Shown in pieces: positions 1 through 10,518 of a stretch of 64,000 nucleotides of DNA; the first letter of the stretch is position 1; each line of letters begins with the position of its first letter. The translations under genes were made by a program, and so were the position numbers. The notes beneath the pieces were generated by a model. It searched no databases. It was not told the DNA's origin and was given only the letters and a program-made list of their open reading frames with translations. Source of the stretch: Alphaproteobacteria bacterium (GTDB taxonomy: Bacteria > Pseudomonadota > Alphaproteobacteria > Thalassobaculales > Thalassobaculaceae); NCBI GenBank assembly GCA_024742605.1, contig JANSYC010000005.1, positions 34,532 through 98,531 of the forward strand. Reading direction: 5' to 3'.

Positions 1-1650
<1,650 letters not shown>

Positions 1651-1656
1651 AGGACG

Positions 1657-2853
1657 CTAAAGAGTGCTGCGCCGGGTCTGCGCGCCGGGGCGGGTCCTGA
1701 CGTCCGGTTGCAGCTCCAGGCCCAGGCCCGGCCCCGCGGGCGCCCGGATGCGGCCGTTCTCGACCGGCGGCAGCTGGGTCACCAGCTCTCCGTACCAGCC
1801 GTAATAGAACGCCCGCACCATCTCCTGGATGAAGCAGTTGCGGGTGTGCAGCGCCAGATGGGTGGAGGCGGTCAGGGCGACCGGCCCGGTGCAGTCGTGG
1901 AAGGCGGCGGGTACGTGCCATGCATCGCACAGCGTTGCGATCTTGCGGCCCTCGGTCAGCCCGCCGCACCAGGTCAGGTCGGCGATGATCACCGAAAGCG
2001 CATCGATCTCCAGCAGATAACGGTAGTCGGCCACTCCGCCCCGGGTTTCGCCCACCGCGATCGGGGAGGCGGTCGACCGCGCCACCTCGCCGAGCGAGCC
2101 GAGATGATCCATGAACACCGGGTCCTCGACCCAGAGCGGCTCGAACTCCTCCAGGGCGCGGGCGATCTTGACCGCCTGCGGCCGGTTCCACATGGAATGC
2201 AGTTCGGCCATGATGTCCATCTTGTCGCCGACGGCGGCCCGGATCTTCTCGAAGGGCTTGAGCGCGGTCTCGAGGTCGGCGGCGGAGATGTATTGGCCCG
2301 ACGACGCCTCGGCGGCGAAGTCGAACGGCCAGATCTTCATCGCCGTGATGCCCATCTCCAGCAGGGACTCCGCCAGCTCGTCGGCGATGTTCAGGAAAGC
2401 TTCCAGATCCTCGTAGGGACCCTCATTGCCGCCCAGGCCGAAATTGGCCGTGCCCTGGACCGGCTTCGAGCGAACGTACTGGTAGCCCGCACAGGTGTTG
2501 TAGACCCGGATATCGTCCCGCACCGCGCCGCCCAGAAGCTGGTGGATCGGCTGGCCGGACGCCTTGCCCCACAGATCCCAGAGCGCGATGTCGACCGCCG
2601 ACCGGCCACGCTGTTCCGCGCCGGCGCCGGTGAAGCCGAGATAGCCGATCAGATGCGCCTGATGCTGCTCCATCCGCAACGGGTCCTTGCCCAGAAGGTA
2701 TGGGGCGATGATGCCGTGGATATGGGCCTCGGCCGAGGTGGCGCCGTAGAAGGTCTCCCCCAGGCCGACCGGACCCTCGTCGGTCTCGACCTGGACCCAG
2801 AGCAGATTCGGAAAATCCTCAAGCCGGATGGTCTCGAGCGCCGTGACCTTCAT
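1657..2853 (-). CDS. enolase-superfamily enzyme, mandelate racemase/muconate lactonizing type
   Basis: A 398-residue member of the enolase superfamily (acid-sugar dehydratases, racemases, cycloisomerases), which abstract a proton next to a carboxylate with help from Mg2+. The usual elements are visible: an N-terminal capping domain opening with MKVTALETIRL, a KIWPFD strand end in the lysine position, MAELHSMWN and VEDP carrying acidic metal ligands, AVGETRGG with the third ligand, and AFHDCTGPV with the likely catalytic histidine. I chose the ATG at 2853 over one six codons upstream because GGGGAG lies seven bases before it and the protein family begins here. The substrate is not predictable; sugar-acid dehydratase is the best guess. 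The ribosome site is inside a strong hairpin (2861-2893). Confidence 0.88.
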   Translation of the reverse strand: MKVTALETIRLEDFPNLLWVQVETDEGPVGLGETFYGATSAEAHIHGIIAPYLLGKDPLRMEQHQAHLIGYLGFTGAGAEQRGRSAVDIALWDLWGKASGQPIHQLLGGAVRDDIRVYNTCAGYQYVRSKPVQGTANFGLGGNEGPYEDLEAFLNIADELAESLLEMGITAMKIWPFDFAAEASSGQYISAADLETALKPFEKIRAAVGDKMDIMAELHSMWNRPQAVKIARALEEFEPLWVEDPVFMDHLGSLGEVARSTASPIAVGETRGGVADYRYLLEIDALSVIIADLTWCGGLTEGRKIATLCDAWHVPAAFHDCTGPVALTASTHLALHTRNCFIQEMVRAFYYGWYGELVTQLPPVENGRIRAPAGPGLGLELQPDVRTRPGAQTRRSTL

Positions 2854-2860
2854 GATGCGT

Positions 2861-2893
2861 CTCCCCGCCACGTGTTTTCCTGTTGGCGGGGAG
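2861..2893 (-). promoter_or_regulatory. perfect 10-bp hairpin enclosing the ribosome-binding site of the enolase-superfamily gene
   Basis: CTCCCCGCCA at 2861-2870 pairs perfectly with TGGCGGGGAG at 2884-2893 around a 13-base loop. Read on the minus strand, the downstream arm carries GGGGAG, the Shine-Dalgarno of the gene that starts at 2853. In the folded RNA the ribosome site would be paired. It could serve translational control or act as the end of the rhodanese transcript (its gene stops at 2914); no run of U follows, so a simple intrinsic terminator is less likely. Confidence 0.5.
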
Positions 2894-2913
2894 TATGGGG
2901 GTGAAAAGTGGGC

Positions 2914-3345
2914 CTACGCCACCTCTGGAATCGCGGCACCGAAAACAGCGTCGCCGGTCACGAGATCGAATCCCTCGTCCCGCCAGCCTTCGATGCCGCC
3001 GATCATCTCCTTGACCGGTCGCCCCAGCCTGGCCAGCCGGACGGCCGCCTTGCAGGCCCCGTTGCAATGGGGACCCGCGCAGTAGACCACGAACAGGGTG
3101 TCGTCGGGCCACACCCCCATCCGGCGGGCGATGATCTTGCCATGCGGCAGGTTGATCGCGCCGGGGATATGGCCCTCGGCGTAGAGCGCCGGCGACCGGA
3201 CATCGAGCAGCACGAAATCCGGCGCGCCGGAGGTCAAAGCCTCGTGTGTGTCCCAGCAGTCGGTCTCGAAACTCAGACGGGCCTCAAAATGCGCCAGCGC
3301 CTGTGCGGAGGCGGCGGCTCTGACGTTGGAAACAGCGGTTGGCAT
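2914..3345 (-). CDS. rhodanese-domain protein
   Basis: A 143-residue single rhodanese domain. Rhodaneses move sulfane sulfur using a cysteine in a phosphate-loop-like turn. Visible landmarks are LLDVRSPALYAEGHIPGAIN, the typical strand before the active site, and YCAGPHCNGAC where the catalytic cysteine is expected; the loop has two more cysteines than usual. The start is ATG 3345, seven bases after GGGAGAG, rather than the frame extension to 3426, which would overlap the divergent regulator. It lies head to head with the FtrA-type regulator, a pairing seen often for this regulator family, so it is probably a target of it. Sulfur-transfer activity is inferred from the fold only. Confidence 0.85.
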   Translation of the reverse strand: MPTAVSNVRAAASAQALAHFEARLSFETDCWDTHEALTSGAPDFVLLDVRSPALYAEGHIPGAINLPHGKIIARRMGVWPDDTLFVVYCAGPHCNGACKAAVRLARLGRPVKEMIGGIEGWRDEGFDLVTGDAVFGAAIPEVA

Positions 3346-3433
3346 GCGATCTCTCCCGAAGTGATGAGGTCCCGACGATGCGCGCACCGGTGAGGCTTTG
3401 AAATTGGCATGAATGCCATGTAGCATTCAGATC

Positions 3434-4453
3434 ATGCCAAACTTGTCACCTCACCCGGCCCCCCGAAATCCCGCGTCCCCTCGGCCCGAGCCGCGCGGCC
3501 CGTTGGTCGCCGTGTTGGCCTATGACGGGCTCTGCACTTTCGAATTCGGCGTGGCGGTCGAGGTCTTTGGCCTCGCCCGTCCGGAATTCGGCGCCGACTG
3601 GTACCGGTTCCAAGTGGTCGCGGAACACGCGGGGCCGATGCGGGCGGCGGGCGGGCTCACCGTTTTCGGTGAGATCGGGCTTGAGGGTCTGGAGGATGCC
3701 GATGTGATCCTGATCCCCGGCTGGCGCGGCATCGATGCGCCGGTGCCCGACCCTCTGGTGGCCGCGATACGGCGCGCGGTGGGGCGCGGCGCACGGATCC
3801 TGACGATTTGCTCCGGCGTGGTGGTGCCGGCGGCGGCCGGACTGCTGGACGGCCGGCGGGCCACCACCCATTGGCGCTACGCCGAGGCGCTGGCGGCCCA
3901 CCATTCCGGGATCGAGATCGACCCGGACGTGCTCTATGTCGAGGACGGCCCGATCCTGACCTCGGCCGGCAGTGCCGCGGGTCTGGACCTGTGCCTGCAC
4001 GTGGTGCGGTCGGATTACGGACCGGCGGTGGCCAATAAGGTCGCCCGGCGTCTGGTCATCCCCGCCCACCGGGATGGCGGACAGGCGCAGTACATCGACC
4101 GGCCGGTCGCCGACCGGAGCGGCACCCGCTTCGCCCATGTGTTCGACTGGCTGCGCGCCCATCTGGCCGAGCCGATCACGGTCGATCGCATGGCCGCCCA
4201 GGCGGCGATGAGCCGGCGGAGTTTCATCCGGCGCTTCCAGGCGGCCACCGGTCAGTCGCCGGCGGCCTGGCTGATCTCCGAGCGGCTCGCGCAGGCCCGG
4301 ATCCTGCTCGAGGGCACCGACCTCTCGATCGAACAGATCGTCGCCGAGGCCGGATTCGGGTCGACCGAAACCCTGCGGCATCATTTCAGATCCCGTCTGA
4401 AGACCAGCCCGAGCGCCTATCGCAGGCGCTTCCGTACGGAAGTTCTGCCCTAG
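3434..4453 (+). CDS. ftrA: FtrA/GlxA-type AraC-family regulator with DJ-1/PfpI-like sensor domain
   Basis: A 339-residue transcription regulator. Residues about 20-200 form a class I glutamine amidotransferase/DJ-1-like domain (VAVLAYDGLCTFEF at the start; ICSGV around the nucleophile-elbow position, cysteine kept). Residues about 230-335 hold the AraC-type pair of helix-turn-helix motifs (MSRRSFIRRF, then AGFGSTETLRHHF). The ATG at 3434 is preferred over 3413 because the family begins near there. Its stop overlaps that of the convergent FAD oxidoreductase by four bases. The rhodanese gene starts 88 bases away on the other strand, so the shared gap is the probable operator region. The inducer is unknown. 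Confidence 0.88.
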   Translation: MPNLSPHPAPRNPASPRPEPRGPLVAVLAYDGLCTFEFGVAVEVFGLARPEFGADWYRFQVVAEHAGPMRAAGGLTVFGEIGLEGLEDADVILIPGWRGIDAPVPDPLVAAIRRAVGRGARILTICSGVVVPAAAGLLDGRRATTHWRYAEALAAHHSGIEIDPDVLYVEDGPILTSAGSAAGLDLCLHVVRSDYGPAVANKVARRLVIPAHRDGGQAQYIDRPVADRSGTRFAHVFDWLRAHLAEPITVDRMAAQAAMSRRSFIRRFQAATGQSPAAWLISERLAQARILLEGTDLSIEQIVAEAGFGSTETLRHHFRSRLKTSPSAYRRRFRTEVLP

Positions 4454-5739
4454 ATCTCGCGCCCGTCCCGCCAGCGGTAGAGCGCAAGGTTCAACCGGGC
4501 GACCCGCCGGACCAAAGGCTGGAGCGGGATCGGATGTACCGGCTCGAAGCGGAGCGCCAGTTCGCTGTCCGGCGTCCCGGTCAGCGCGCGGGCGAACTCC
4601 TTCCCCAGAGCCATCGCGAGCGACACTCCCCGCCCGTTGCATCCGGCCCATCCGATCGCATTCGGGCCGAGCTTGTGGAAGCGGGGTTTGAAATCGGGCG
4701 TCATCCCGACATAGCCGTTCCAGACATGGCTGAACCGGACCTCGCCCAATTGCGGAAAGATACGGCTGAGACGCGCGCCGATCCGCTGCTTCAGGCGCTG
4801 CTCGGCGTTCTGCGGCAGGATCAGCGCGCCACCGGTCACCAGACGCCCCGCGGCGTCATAGCGGAAGAAATGCAGGTCTCCATGAGTGTCGGAGACCGCC
4901 TGGCGGCCCGGTACGATGGACTTGCGGAGATTGTCCGACAGCGGCTCGGTCGCCATCTGCCAGGAGGTGACCGGCACGACCTCCCGGGCCAGATCCGGGT
5001 TCACCCGGTCGGTATAGGTATTGGTCGCCATCACCAGGGCCTCCGCCGTGACCCGGCCGTTCGGGGTGTCCACGACCCAGCGGTCGCCCTGCCGCAGCGG
5101 CGGGCTTGCGGGGCTTTGGGTGAAGACCCGGCCGCCCAGGCCGATCACCGCCTTGGCCAGACCGCGCGCCAGGGCCAGCGGGTTGATGCTGCCCCCGGTC
5201 CGTGCGGTCCAGCCGCCATACCACCGGTCACTGCCCAGCAGATCCCGCATTTCCTCACGCCCGATCAGGGCCACATCCGCGCCCCGGCGGCTCCATTGCT
5301 CCACCCGACGCTCGGCGATCTTGATCCGGCCGGGGGAATGGACCGGCTGCAGCCAACCGGTCTGAGCAGCCTCGCAGTCGATGTCGTAGCGCCGGACCAC
5401 GTCGAACAGGGTGCCGGCCGCGTCCCGCAGCAGAGCCACGAAGCGCTCGCCGGTCTCGCCGCCGAAATGGGCCGCCAGCTCGTCGGGATCCGGCCGGGTC
5501 AAAGTGGGGATCACCTGGCCGTTGTTGCGGCCCGACGCGCCCGAGCCGATCTCGAGCGCCTCCAGCACCACCACATTCCGTCCGGCCTCCGCCAGGTGCA
5601 GGGCGGAGGACAACCCGGTGAACCCGCCGCCTATGATGACCACATCGGCCTTGATCTCGCTGTCGAGCGTGGCCGTTTCGGGCGGCGGCGGCGCCGTCTC
5701 GGCCCACAGCGAGGGAGGATGGAACGCACGATCAGCCAT
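4450..5739 (-). CDS. FAD-dependent amine/amino-acid oxidase (PuuB-like DAO family)
   Basis: A 429-residue flavoprotein of the D-amino-acid-oxidase (DAO) family. The Rossmann dinucleotide site VVIIGGGFTGLSSALHLA is at about residue 33-50 and is followed by the acidic residue of the FAD ribose site (VVLEA). SGRNNGQV, typical of gamma-glutamylputrescine and related oxidases, comes at about 68, and the C-terminal FAD contact GWAGCNGRGVSLA at about 360. Such enzymes oxidise an amine or amino acid to imine plus hydrogen peroxide. No other polyamine genes stand near it, so the substrate is open. It is convergent with ftrA. Confidence 0.86.
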   Translation of the reverse strand: MADRAFHPPSLWAETAPPPPETATLDSEIKADVVIIGGGFTGLSSALHLAEAGRNVVVLEALEIGSGASGRNNGQVIPTLTRPDPDELAAHFGGETGERFVALLRDAAGTLFDVVRRYDIDCEAAQTGWLQPVHSPGRIKIAERRVEQWSRRGADVALIGREEMRDLLGSDRWYGGWTARTGGSINPLALARGLAKAVIGLGGRVFTQSPASPPLRQGDRWVVDTPNGRVTAEALVMATNTYTDRVNPDLAREVVPVTSWQMATEPLSDNLRKSIVPGRQAVSDTHGDLHFFRYDAAGRLVTGGALILPQNAEQRLKQRIGARLSRIFPQLGEVRFSHVWNGYVGMTPDFKPRFHKLGPNAIGWAGCNGRGVSLAMALGKEFARALTGTPDSELALRFEPVHPIPLQPLVRRVARLNLALYRWRDGREI

Positions 5740-5848
5740 GGAAATGCCTCATGAACCCGCTAGACTGAAGAAAAGATTGCGCAAGTCTGGCGGCAGCGAC
5801 GCCCCGTCACAAGGCCCTGACAGGGCCCCCGCCCGAACGGAGCCGACC

Positions 5849-6514
5849 ATGCGGCGACATCTCACCACATTCGCACTGGCCGGAGCCCTCGGCCTGCTGA
5901 GCGTCCTCTGCATCGGAGCGACCCCAGGGACCGCACGGGCCGAGGACGGCCGGATCACGGTGCGCCCGGACGTGAATCCCTGGAATGCGATCGGCCGCCT
6001 GAACGTCTCGGGGTACCGGGCCCAGCGCCACTGCACGGCAACCCTGGTGGAACCGAGGATCGCGCTGACGGCGTGGCACTGCCTGCTCCAGTTCTTTCGG
6101 GACGGGGTGGTCGATCCCCGGGCGGTCCATTTTCTGCCGGGCTACGACCGGGGGAGCTTCCACGAGCATCTGCGCGGCGTCGGCTACGAACGGAAGGGTG
6201 ACGACGTGGTGCTGATCACCCTGGACCGGGCCTCGAGCCTGGTTCCGGTTGCAATGAAACCGGTCACGCCGGCCACCGGAGATTCCCTGTTCCAGGGCGG
6301 CTACAGTTCCGACCGCAGCCACGTGCTCACGGCGGATCCGGCCTGCAAGTATCTCGGTCCGGCGGCCCAGGGCAGATGGCTGCACGACTGCGAGGCGGTC
6401 TCAGGTGATTCCGGTGCGCCGATCCTGCGGGATACCGGTCACGGACTGGTCGTGGTCGCAATCCATATCGGACGCGCGGCGGACGGGACGGGGATCGCGG
6501 AACCTTTGCGGTGA
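5849..6514 (+). CDS. secreted trypsin-like serine protease
   Basis: A 221-residue S1-family (chymotrypsin fold) protein. The open frame extends upstream but the protein clearly begins at ATG 5849 with a signal peptide (MRRHLTTFALAGALGLLSVL, then a cut near TARA-EDG). The catalytic triad is complete: His in LTAWHC, Asp in DDVVLITL and Ser in SGDSGAPI. CTATL and the TAWHC cysteine suggest the usual first disulfide. It is about the minimal length for the fold and should act in the periplasm or outside. The neighbours do not reveal a substrate. Confidence 0.85.
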   Translation: MRRHLTTFALAGALGLLSVLCIGATPGTARAEDGRITVRPDVNPWNAIGRLNVSGYRAQRHCTATLVEPRIALTAWHCLLQFFRDGVVDPRAVHFLPGYDRGSFHEHLRGVGYERKGDDVVLITLDRASSLVPVAMKPVTPATGDSLFQGGYSSDRSHVLTADPACKYLGPAAQGRWLHDCEAVSGDSGAPILRDTGHGLVVVAIHIGRAADGTGIAEPLR

Positions 6515-6544
6515 GACATCGCGCAGGCCGCGGGCCCATGACCG

Positions 6545-6573
6545 CTTGATTAGCCCACAGGGCGTCCTTATCT
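6545..6573 (+). promoter_or_regulatory. possible promoter of the hsp20 gene, heat-shock-like
   Basis: CTTGAT at 6545-6550 and TTATCT at 6568-6573 are separated by 17 bases, about 95 bases before the hsp20 start. The upstream element resembles the CTTG core of RpoH (sigma-32) promoters, and hsp20 genes are commonly RpoH targets. The downstream element is equally compatible with a housekeeping promoter, so the assignment is weak. Confidence 0.3.
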
Positions 6574-6667
6574 TTCAGAGGCGGGCGACGCCGGAAGGGT
6601 CGCGCGCGGTTGGTGCCGCACGCTGCGGGCCAATGCCCTGTCTCGCTCTCGCTTGAGGAGATTGCCG

Positions 6668-7144
6668 GTGACTCGCGTATCGCTTTTCAATTCGCCCCTG
6701 CTTTTGGGCTTCGACCATTTCGAGCGCGCGATAGATCGCGTTCAGAAAACCCAGGCGGACGGTTATCCGCCGTATAATATCGAACAGACCTCGGCAGACG
6801 GATTGCGGATCACTCTCGCCGTGGCCGGATTTTCAATGGATGAGCTGACCGTCCAGACCGAGGACAACCAATTGGTTGTTCGCGGGAAGCAGGTGGACGA
6901 TGAAGATCGGGTCTACCTTCATCGCGGAATCGCCGCACGCCAGTTTCAACGGACTTTCGTGCTGGCGGAGGGAATTCTGATCGAAGGGGCTTTTCTGGAC
7001 AATGGGTTGCTCCACATCGACCTGAGGCGGCCGCTGGTGGAAGCGAAAGTCCAGACCATCCAGATCAAGGGCGCGGACGCAAAACCCGGTGGACGCAAAT
7101 CGGCGGCTCAAGCCATCGATGTTGAACACGAAGCGGCCGAGTAG
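6668..7144 (+). CDS. small heat-shock protein, Hsp20/IbpA family
   Basis: A 158-residue ATP-independent holdase. An alpha-crystallin domain spans about residues 30-135: YPPYNIEQT, then LRITLAVAGFSMDELTV, and the strand FQRTFVLAEGI. The IbpA-like IERALD region of the family appears as FERAIDRV near residue 18. The start is GTG at 6668, seven bases after GAGGAG; a TTG at 6653 has no ribosome site in front. The C-terminal IXI motif is present as IQI near IQTIQIKG. A DUF1150 gene follows at 7194, a pairing typical of Alphaproteobacteria, so the two are probably co-transcribed. Confidence 0.9.
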   Translation: MTRVSLFNSPLLLGFDHFERAIDRVQKTQADGYPPYNIEQTSADGLRITLAVAGFSMDELTVQTEDNQLVVRGKQVDDEDRVYLHRGIAARQFQRTFVLAEGILIEGAFLDNGLLHIDLRRPLVEAKVQTIQIKGADAKPGGRKSAAQAIDVEHEAAE

Positions 7145-7193
7145 CGCTGACGCAGCGCCGATATTGGGTCATCGCTTGCTTAAGGAGACTCTT

Positions 7194-7412
7194 ATGACCG
7201 ATTCAAACAATCACAGCCCTCTGCCCCAGACCATAGATTTTAAGCGGCTTGGCCTGAATCAGGTCGCCTATGTGAAGGTGACGGAGGTCGATCAGGAAAT
7301 CCGCTACATGGTCCATACGGCGGACGGGACAGCGGTGACCGCATTTCCGAGCGAGGCGCTTGCCCGCATGGCCATTCGGGAGCACGAACTGGAGCCCGTC
7401 TCGATTCACTGA
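7194..7412 (+). CDS. DUF1150 family protein
   Basis: A 72-residue soluble protein of unknown function that commonly follows small heat-shock genes in Alphaproteobacteria. ATG 7194 is preceded by AAGGAG at the right distance. The core GLNQVAYVKV and a second half with FPSEALARMAIREHE match the family pattern of a short beta strand region followed by a helix. It stands 49 bases behind hsp20 and is likely in the same transcript; a role linked to protein quality control is inferred from the pairing only. Confidence 0.85.
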   Translation: MTDSNNHSPLPQTIDFKRLGLNQVAYVKVTEVDQEIRYMVHTADGTAVTAFPSEALARMAIREHELEPVSIH

Positions 7413-7444
7413 GGTCAGGACAGGTGACCTATCGGAGCACCCGG

Positions 7445-7909
7445 TCAGGCCGCATGGCTCGCGGCCGCCTCGCCGAACAGCGCGTAGATCGCGTCGGCCG
7501 ATTCACATCCGCGCAGCTTGGTGCAGACGGAGCGATCGCGCAGCAGGCGTGACACACGTGCCAGTGCCTTGAGATGGTCGGCACCGGCCCCTTCCGGCGC
7601 CAGCAGCAGAAAAATCAGATCGACCGGCTCGTCGTCGATGGCGTCGAAGGCAATCGGCTGATCCATGCGCGCGAACACACCGTAGATCCGCTCCAGTTTC
7701 GGCAGCTTGCCGTGCGGAATCGCGATCCCGTGCCCCACACCGGTCGTGCCCAACCGCTCACGCTCGAGGAGCACGTCGAAGATTTCACGCTGATCGGCGC
7801 CGGAAACCTCCGACGCCTTGCGTGCAAGCTCCTGAAGAACCTGCTTCTTACTGCTCGCCTTCAGGCTTGGAATGATCGCCTTCGGCTGAACGAGGTCCGT
7901 CACGTCCAT
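7445..7909 (-). CDS. ptsN: nitrogen-regulatory PTS IIA protein (EIIA-Ntr)
   Basis: A 154-residue EIIA domain. Its phosphorylated histidine is visible in GIAIPHGKLPKL near residue 68. PtsN is the last protein of the nitrogen PTS phosphorelay and modulates potassium uptake, stress and sigma-54-linked functions by binding partner proteins. It ends the minus-strand series lptC-lptA-lptB-rpoN-hpf-ptsN, an order strongly kept in Proteobacteria. The gap to hpf is 112 bases, so it may have its own promoter as well as read-through. Confidence 0.95.
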   Translation of the reverse strand: MDVTDLVQPKAIIPSLKASSKKQVLQELARKASEVSGADQREIFDVLLERERLGTTGVGHGIAIPHGKLPKLERIYGVFARMDQPIAFDAIDDEPVDLIFLLLAPEGAGADHLKALARVSRLLRDRSVCTKLRGCESADAIYALFGEAAASHAA

Positions 7910-8021
7910 TGGAACACTGCTCCCCCCGACCGCGCCATTCCGGAGCAGCCGGAACGGCGAGGGTCGATTTGCCTGTGCGTCGTTTGTCTGTTCGGGTGCC
8001 GCGAGATTGCCCCCTGTTCGA

Positions 8022-8594
8022 CTATACTTGCTGGGGATCCACCCAGCCGATATTCCCGTCCGACCGCCGGTAGATCATGTTCATCCGCCCGGTCTTCCGG
8101 TCTTTGAACATCATCGCCGGCGAATCTTCCAGATCCAGGCGCATGACCGCTTCACCGACCGTCAGAGCCTCGATTCCGGTCTGCACTTCGGCGACCACGA
8201 CCGGCTGCCAGCCGGAATCCGCTTCGGGCTCCGGCGCGTCGCCGGGTTCCGCCGCCAGAACATACTGCTGCGCAGGCAGGGAGTCGGACACATGGCCGTG
8301 GTGGTGATCCCGGAGGCGGCGCTTGTACCGCCGCAATTGCTTCGCCACCCGCTCACCGGCTGCATCAAACGCCCCGTGCGCATCCTTGGCCGACCCTTCG
8401 GACCGGACCTGAATGCCCTTGCCGACCCGCACCACGATATCGGACTTGAAGAGGTTGCCCTCCTTGGTCAGCGTGACGGTGGCGTCGATCGGGTTCGAGA
8501 AGTACTTCTCGGCGATCTCTGTGATCGTGTCCTCGACGTGACCGCGCAGTGCGTCACCCACGTCCAGTTGCTTACCTTGAACTGCAATTTGCAT
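8022..8594 (-). CDS. hpf: long ribosome hibernation promoting factor
   Basis: A 190-residue long-form HPF. The N-terminal domain (about 1-100) starts MQIAVQGKQLDVGDALRGHV and binds the ribosome decoding channel. The C-terminal domain (about 130-185) holds the dimerising region ending in GNIGWVDPQ, which joins two 70S particles into 100S dimers in resting cells. Long HPF usually occurs where short HPF and RMF are absent. Position directly after rpoN is conserved. An AT-rich leader of about 20 bases with TTTTC stretches lies before the start. Confidence 0.95.
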   Translation of the reverse strand: MQIAVQGKQLDVGDALRGHVEDTITEIAEKYFSNPIDATVTLTKEGNLFKSDIVVRVGKGIQVRSEGSAKDAHGAFDAAGERVAKQLRRYKRRLRDHHHGHVSDSLPAQQYVLAAEPGDAPEPEADSGWQPVVVAEVQTGIEALTVGEAVMRLDLEDSPAMMFKDRKTGRMNMIYRRSDGNIGWVDPQQV

Positions 8595-8848
8595 GTTTTT
8601 CTTTTCCGTGTCGGTTCCGATGATGTGGGAACGTCCCCCGGTATTGAAAGGGGCAACCCATTAAGGGAACGTTACGCCGCCGACACACTCTCCCGACGCG
8701 AAGCGGCGGAACGTATGCGGGCTGAACGATCACGTCAAGCGGCACAATCCCCCTTTTCTGGCCCGTGTTCCGCCCCGTTTTCGGGTCGGGTAACCGGGGC
8801 GGTCCGTCGCCCCAACTCAAACCACGGCGGAGCCTTCTCCGACGCGGG

Positions 8849-10453
8849 TCAGCCCCTCGGTGCCACAGCCAGGGACATGGTCTTCTCCCGCCGTCGCTGA
8901 ACACTGGACGGAATCCGGAGGGCTTCCCGGTATTTTGCGACCGTTCGACGGGCGATGTCGACTCCATCGCCCCGCAGGAGCTCGACGATACGATCGTCCG
9001 ACAGCACCTTGGTGGCCTGTTCGGCATCGATCAGGGTCTTGATGCGGTGGCGCACCGATTCCGCAGAATGGGCCTCGCCGCCGCCCGAGGACGCGATCGA
9101 CGACGTGAAAAAATATTTCAGCTCGTAGATCCCGCGCGGGGTCGAGATGAACTTGTTGCTGGTCACGCGGCTGACCGTGCTCTCGTGCATGCCGATGGCG
9201 TCCGCGATGTCCCGCAGCACCAGCGGACGCAGGTGCTGCACCCCGCGCTCGAAGAACGCATCCTGCTGGCGCACCAGCTCGGTCGACACTTTCAGGATCG
9301 TGGTCGCGCGCTGGTGCAGGGACCGGACCAGCCAATTGGCCGATTGCAGGCAGTCCGAGAGGTATTCCTTGGCTTTCTTGTCCTTGGACACTGACCGACT
9401 GACTTCCGAGAAATACCCGTTGTTGACCAGGACGCGGGGCAGGGTGTCGGAATTCAGTTCGATCAGCCAGCTGCCGGACGGCCCGCGCCGCATCATCACA
9501 TCCGGGATCACCGGCTGCTCGTCAATCGGATCGAAGGCGTCGCCGGGTTTCGGGTTCAGACATTTCAGCTCGGTGATCATCTCGCCCAGATCGTCGGCAT
9601 CGCAGCCGCAGATCCGCCGGAGTGAGGCCAGATCCCGCTTCGCCAGAAGCTCCAGATTCTCGAGCAGGGCTTCCATATAGGGGTCGTAGCGGTTGCGGTC
9701 TTTGAGCTGCAGTCCCAGGCATTCCTTGAGCGACCGCGCGCCCACACCGGCCGGGTCGAACCGCTGAATCCGCTCGATCACCGTCTCGAGCCGCTCCACC
9801 GGACAGGACAGGGTCTCGGCGACCGTCGGCCATTCCGCCCCCAGATAGCCGGACGGGTCGATCATATCGATCAGATGCGCCGCGATCAGGCGGTCGCCCG
9901 GCTCCAGAAATTCCATGGTCATCTGATCGAGCAGATGATCCCGGAGACTCTTGTGATCGGCGATGGTGCGCTCGAAGCCCTCGTCGCTCTCGCCGTGACC
10001 GCCGCCGCCCGAGGTCTTCCAGTTCGAAAGCTCGCCCGCCCCCGCCCCCATCGCGGCGATGCCGTCGGTCTCGCTGATCGAGGCGCTGCCGTAGGAATTG
10101 TCGTAGTCGACATCGGTCGGATCGGAATCGGCGCTCGGCATCCGCTCGGTCGCCGCGTAGTCGACCATATCGGGGCCGGTCGGCGCATCCTCGAACCCGT
10201 CACCGGCCGGGGTCGCAGCCGGCGCGTCCCCGGACTCCCCGTGCCGCAGCAGATTGTCCTGCGCCACGGCATCAAGCGAGACCGGTCCGTCGACATCGTC
10301 GCGATCCAGGAGCGGGTTCTGCGCCAGCTCCCCCTCCACGTATTCGGTCAGCTCCAGATTGTTCAGTTGCAACAGCTTGATGGCCTGCTGCAACTGCGGG
10401 GTCAGCACCAGACTCTGCGACTGCCGTAAATCAAGGCGTTGTGATAGCGCCAT
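8849..10453 (-). CDS. rpoN: RNA polymerase sigma-54 factor
   Basis: A 534-residue sigma-54. Region I at the N-terminus is the glutamine/leucine-rich activator-contact segment (QSQSLVLTPQLQQAIKLLQL). An acidic, low-complexity region II follows at about 50-170. The core-binding domain comes next, then the helix-turn-helix and the RpoN box ARRTVAKYRE near residue 505, which reads the -24 element. The length is normal for an alphaproteobacterial RpoN. It directs enhancer-dependent genes such as nitrogen assimilation and motility. It stands between lptB and hpf as usual. Confidence 0.97.
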   Translation of the reverse strand: MALSQRLDLRQSQSLVLTPQLQQAIKLLQLNNLELTEYVEGELAQNPLLDRDDVDGPVSLDAVAQDNLLRHGESGDAPAATPAGDGFEDAPTGPDMVDYAATERMPSADSDPTDVDYDNSYGSASISETDGIAAMGAGAGELSNWKTSGGGGHGESDEGFERTIADHKSLRDHLLDQMTMEFLEPGDRLIAAHLIDMIDPSGYLGAEWPTVAETLSCPVERLETVIERIQRFDPAGVGARSLKECLGLQLKDRNRYDPYMEALLENLELLAKRDLASLRRICGCDADDLGEMITELKCLNPKPGDAFDPIDEQPVIPDVMMRRGPSGSWLIELNSDTLPRVLVNNGYFSEVSRSVSKDKKAKEYLSDCLQSANWLVRSLHQRATTILKVSTELVRQQDAFFERGVQHLRPLVLRDIADAIGMHESTVSRVTSNKFISTPRGIYELKYFFTSSIASSGGGEAHSAESVRHRIKTLIDAEQATKVLSDDRIVELLRGDGVDIARRTVAKYREALRIPSSVQRRREKTMSLAVAPRG

Positions 10454-10518
10454 TTAACCCGACTTCCCGCGTCTCCGTATGTAGCCCCGCCTCGGCGAGA
10501 CAGGTGCCGTATGAAAGT

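Noticed and set aside
5411..5848. Upstream extension of the trypsin-like protease
   Set aside because: The extension lies antisense to the FAD oxidase and would bury the clear signal peptide at 5849.
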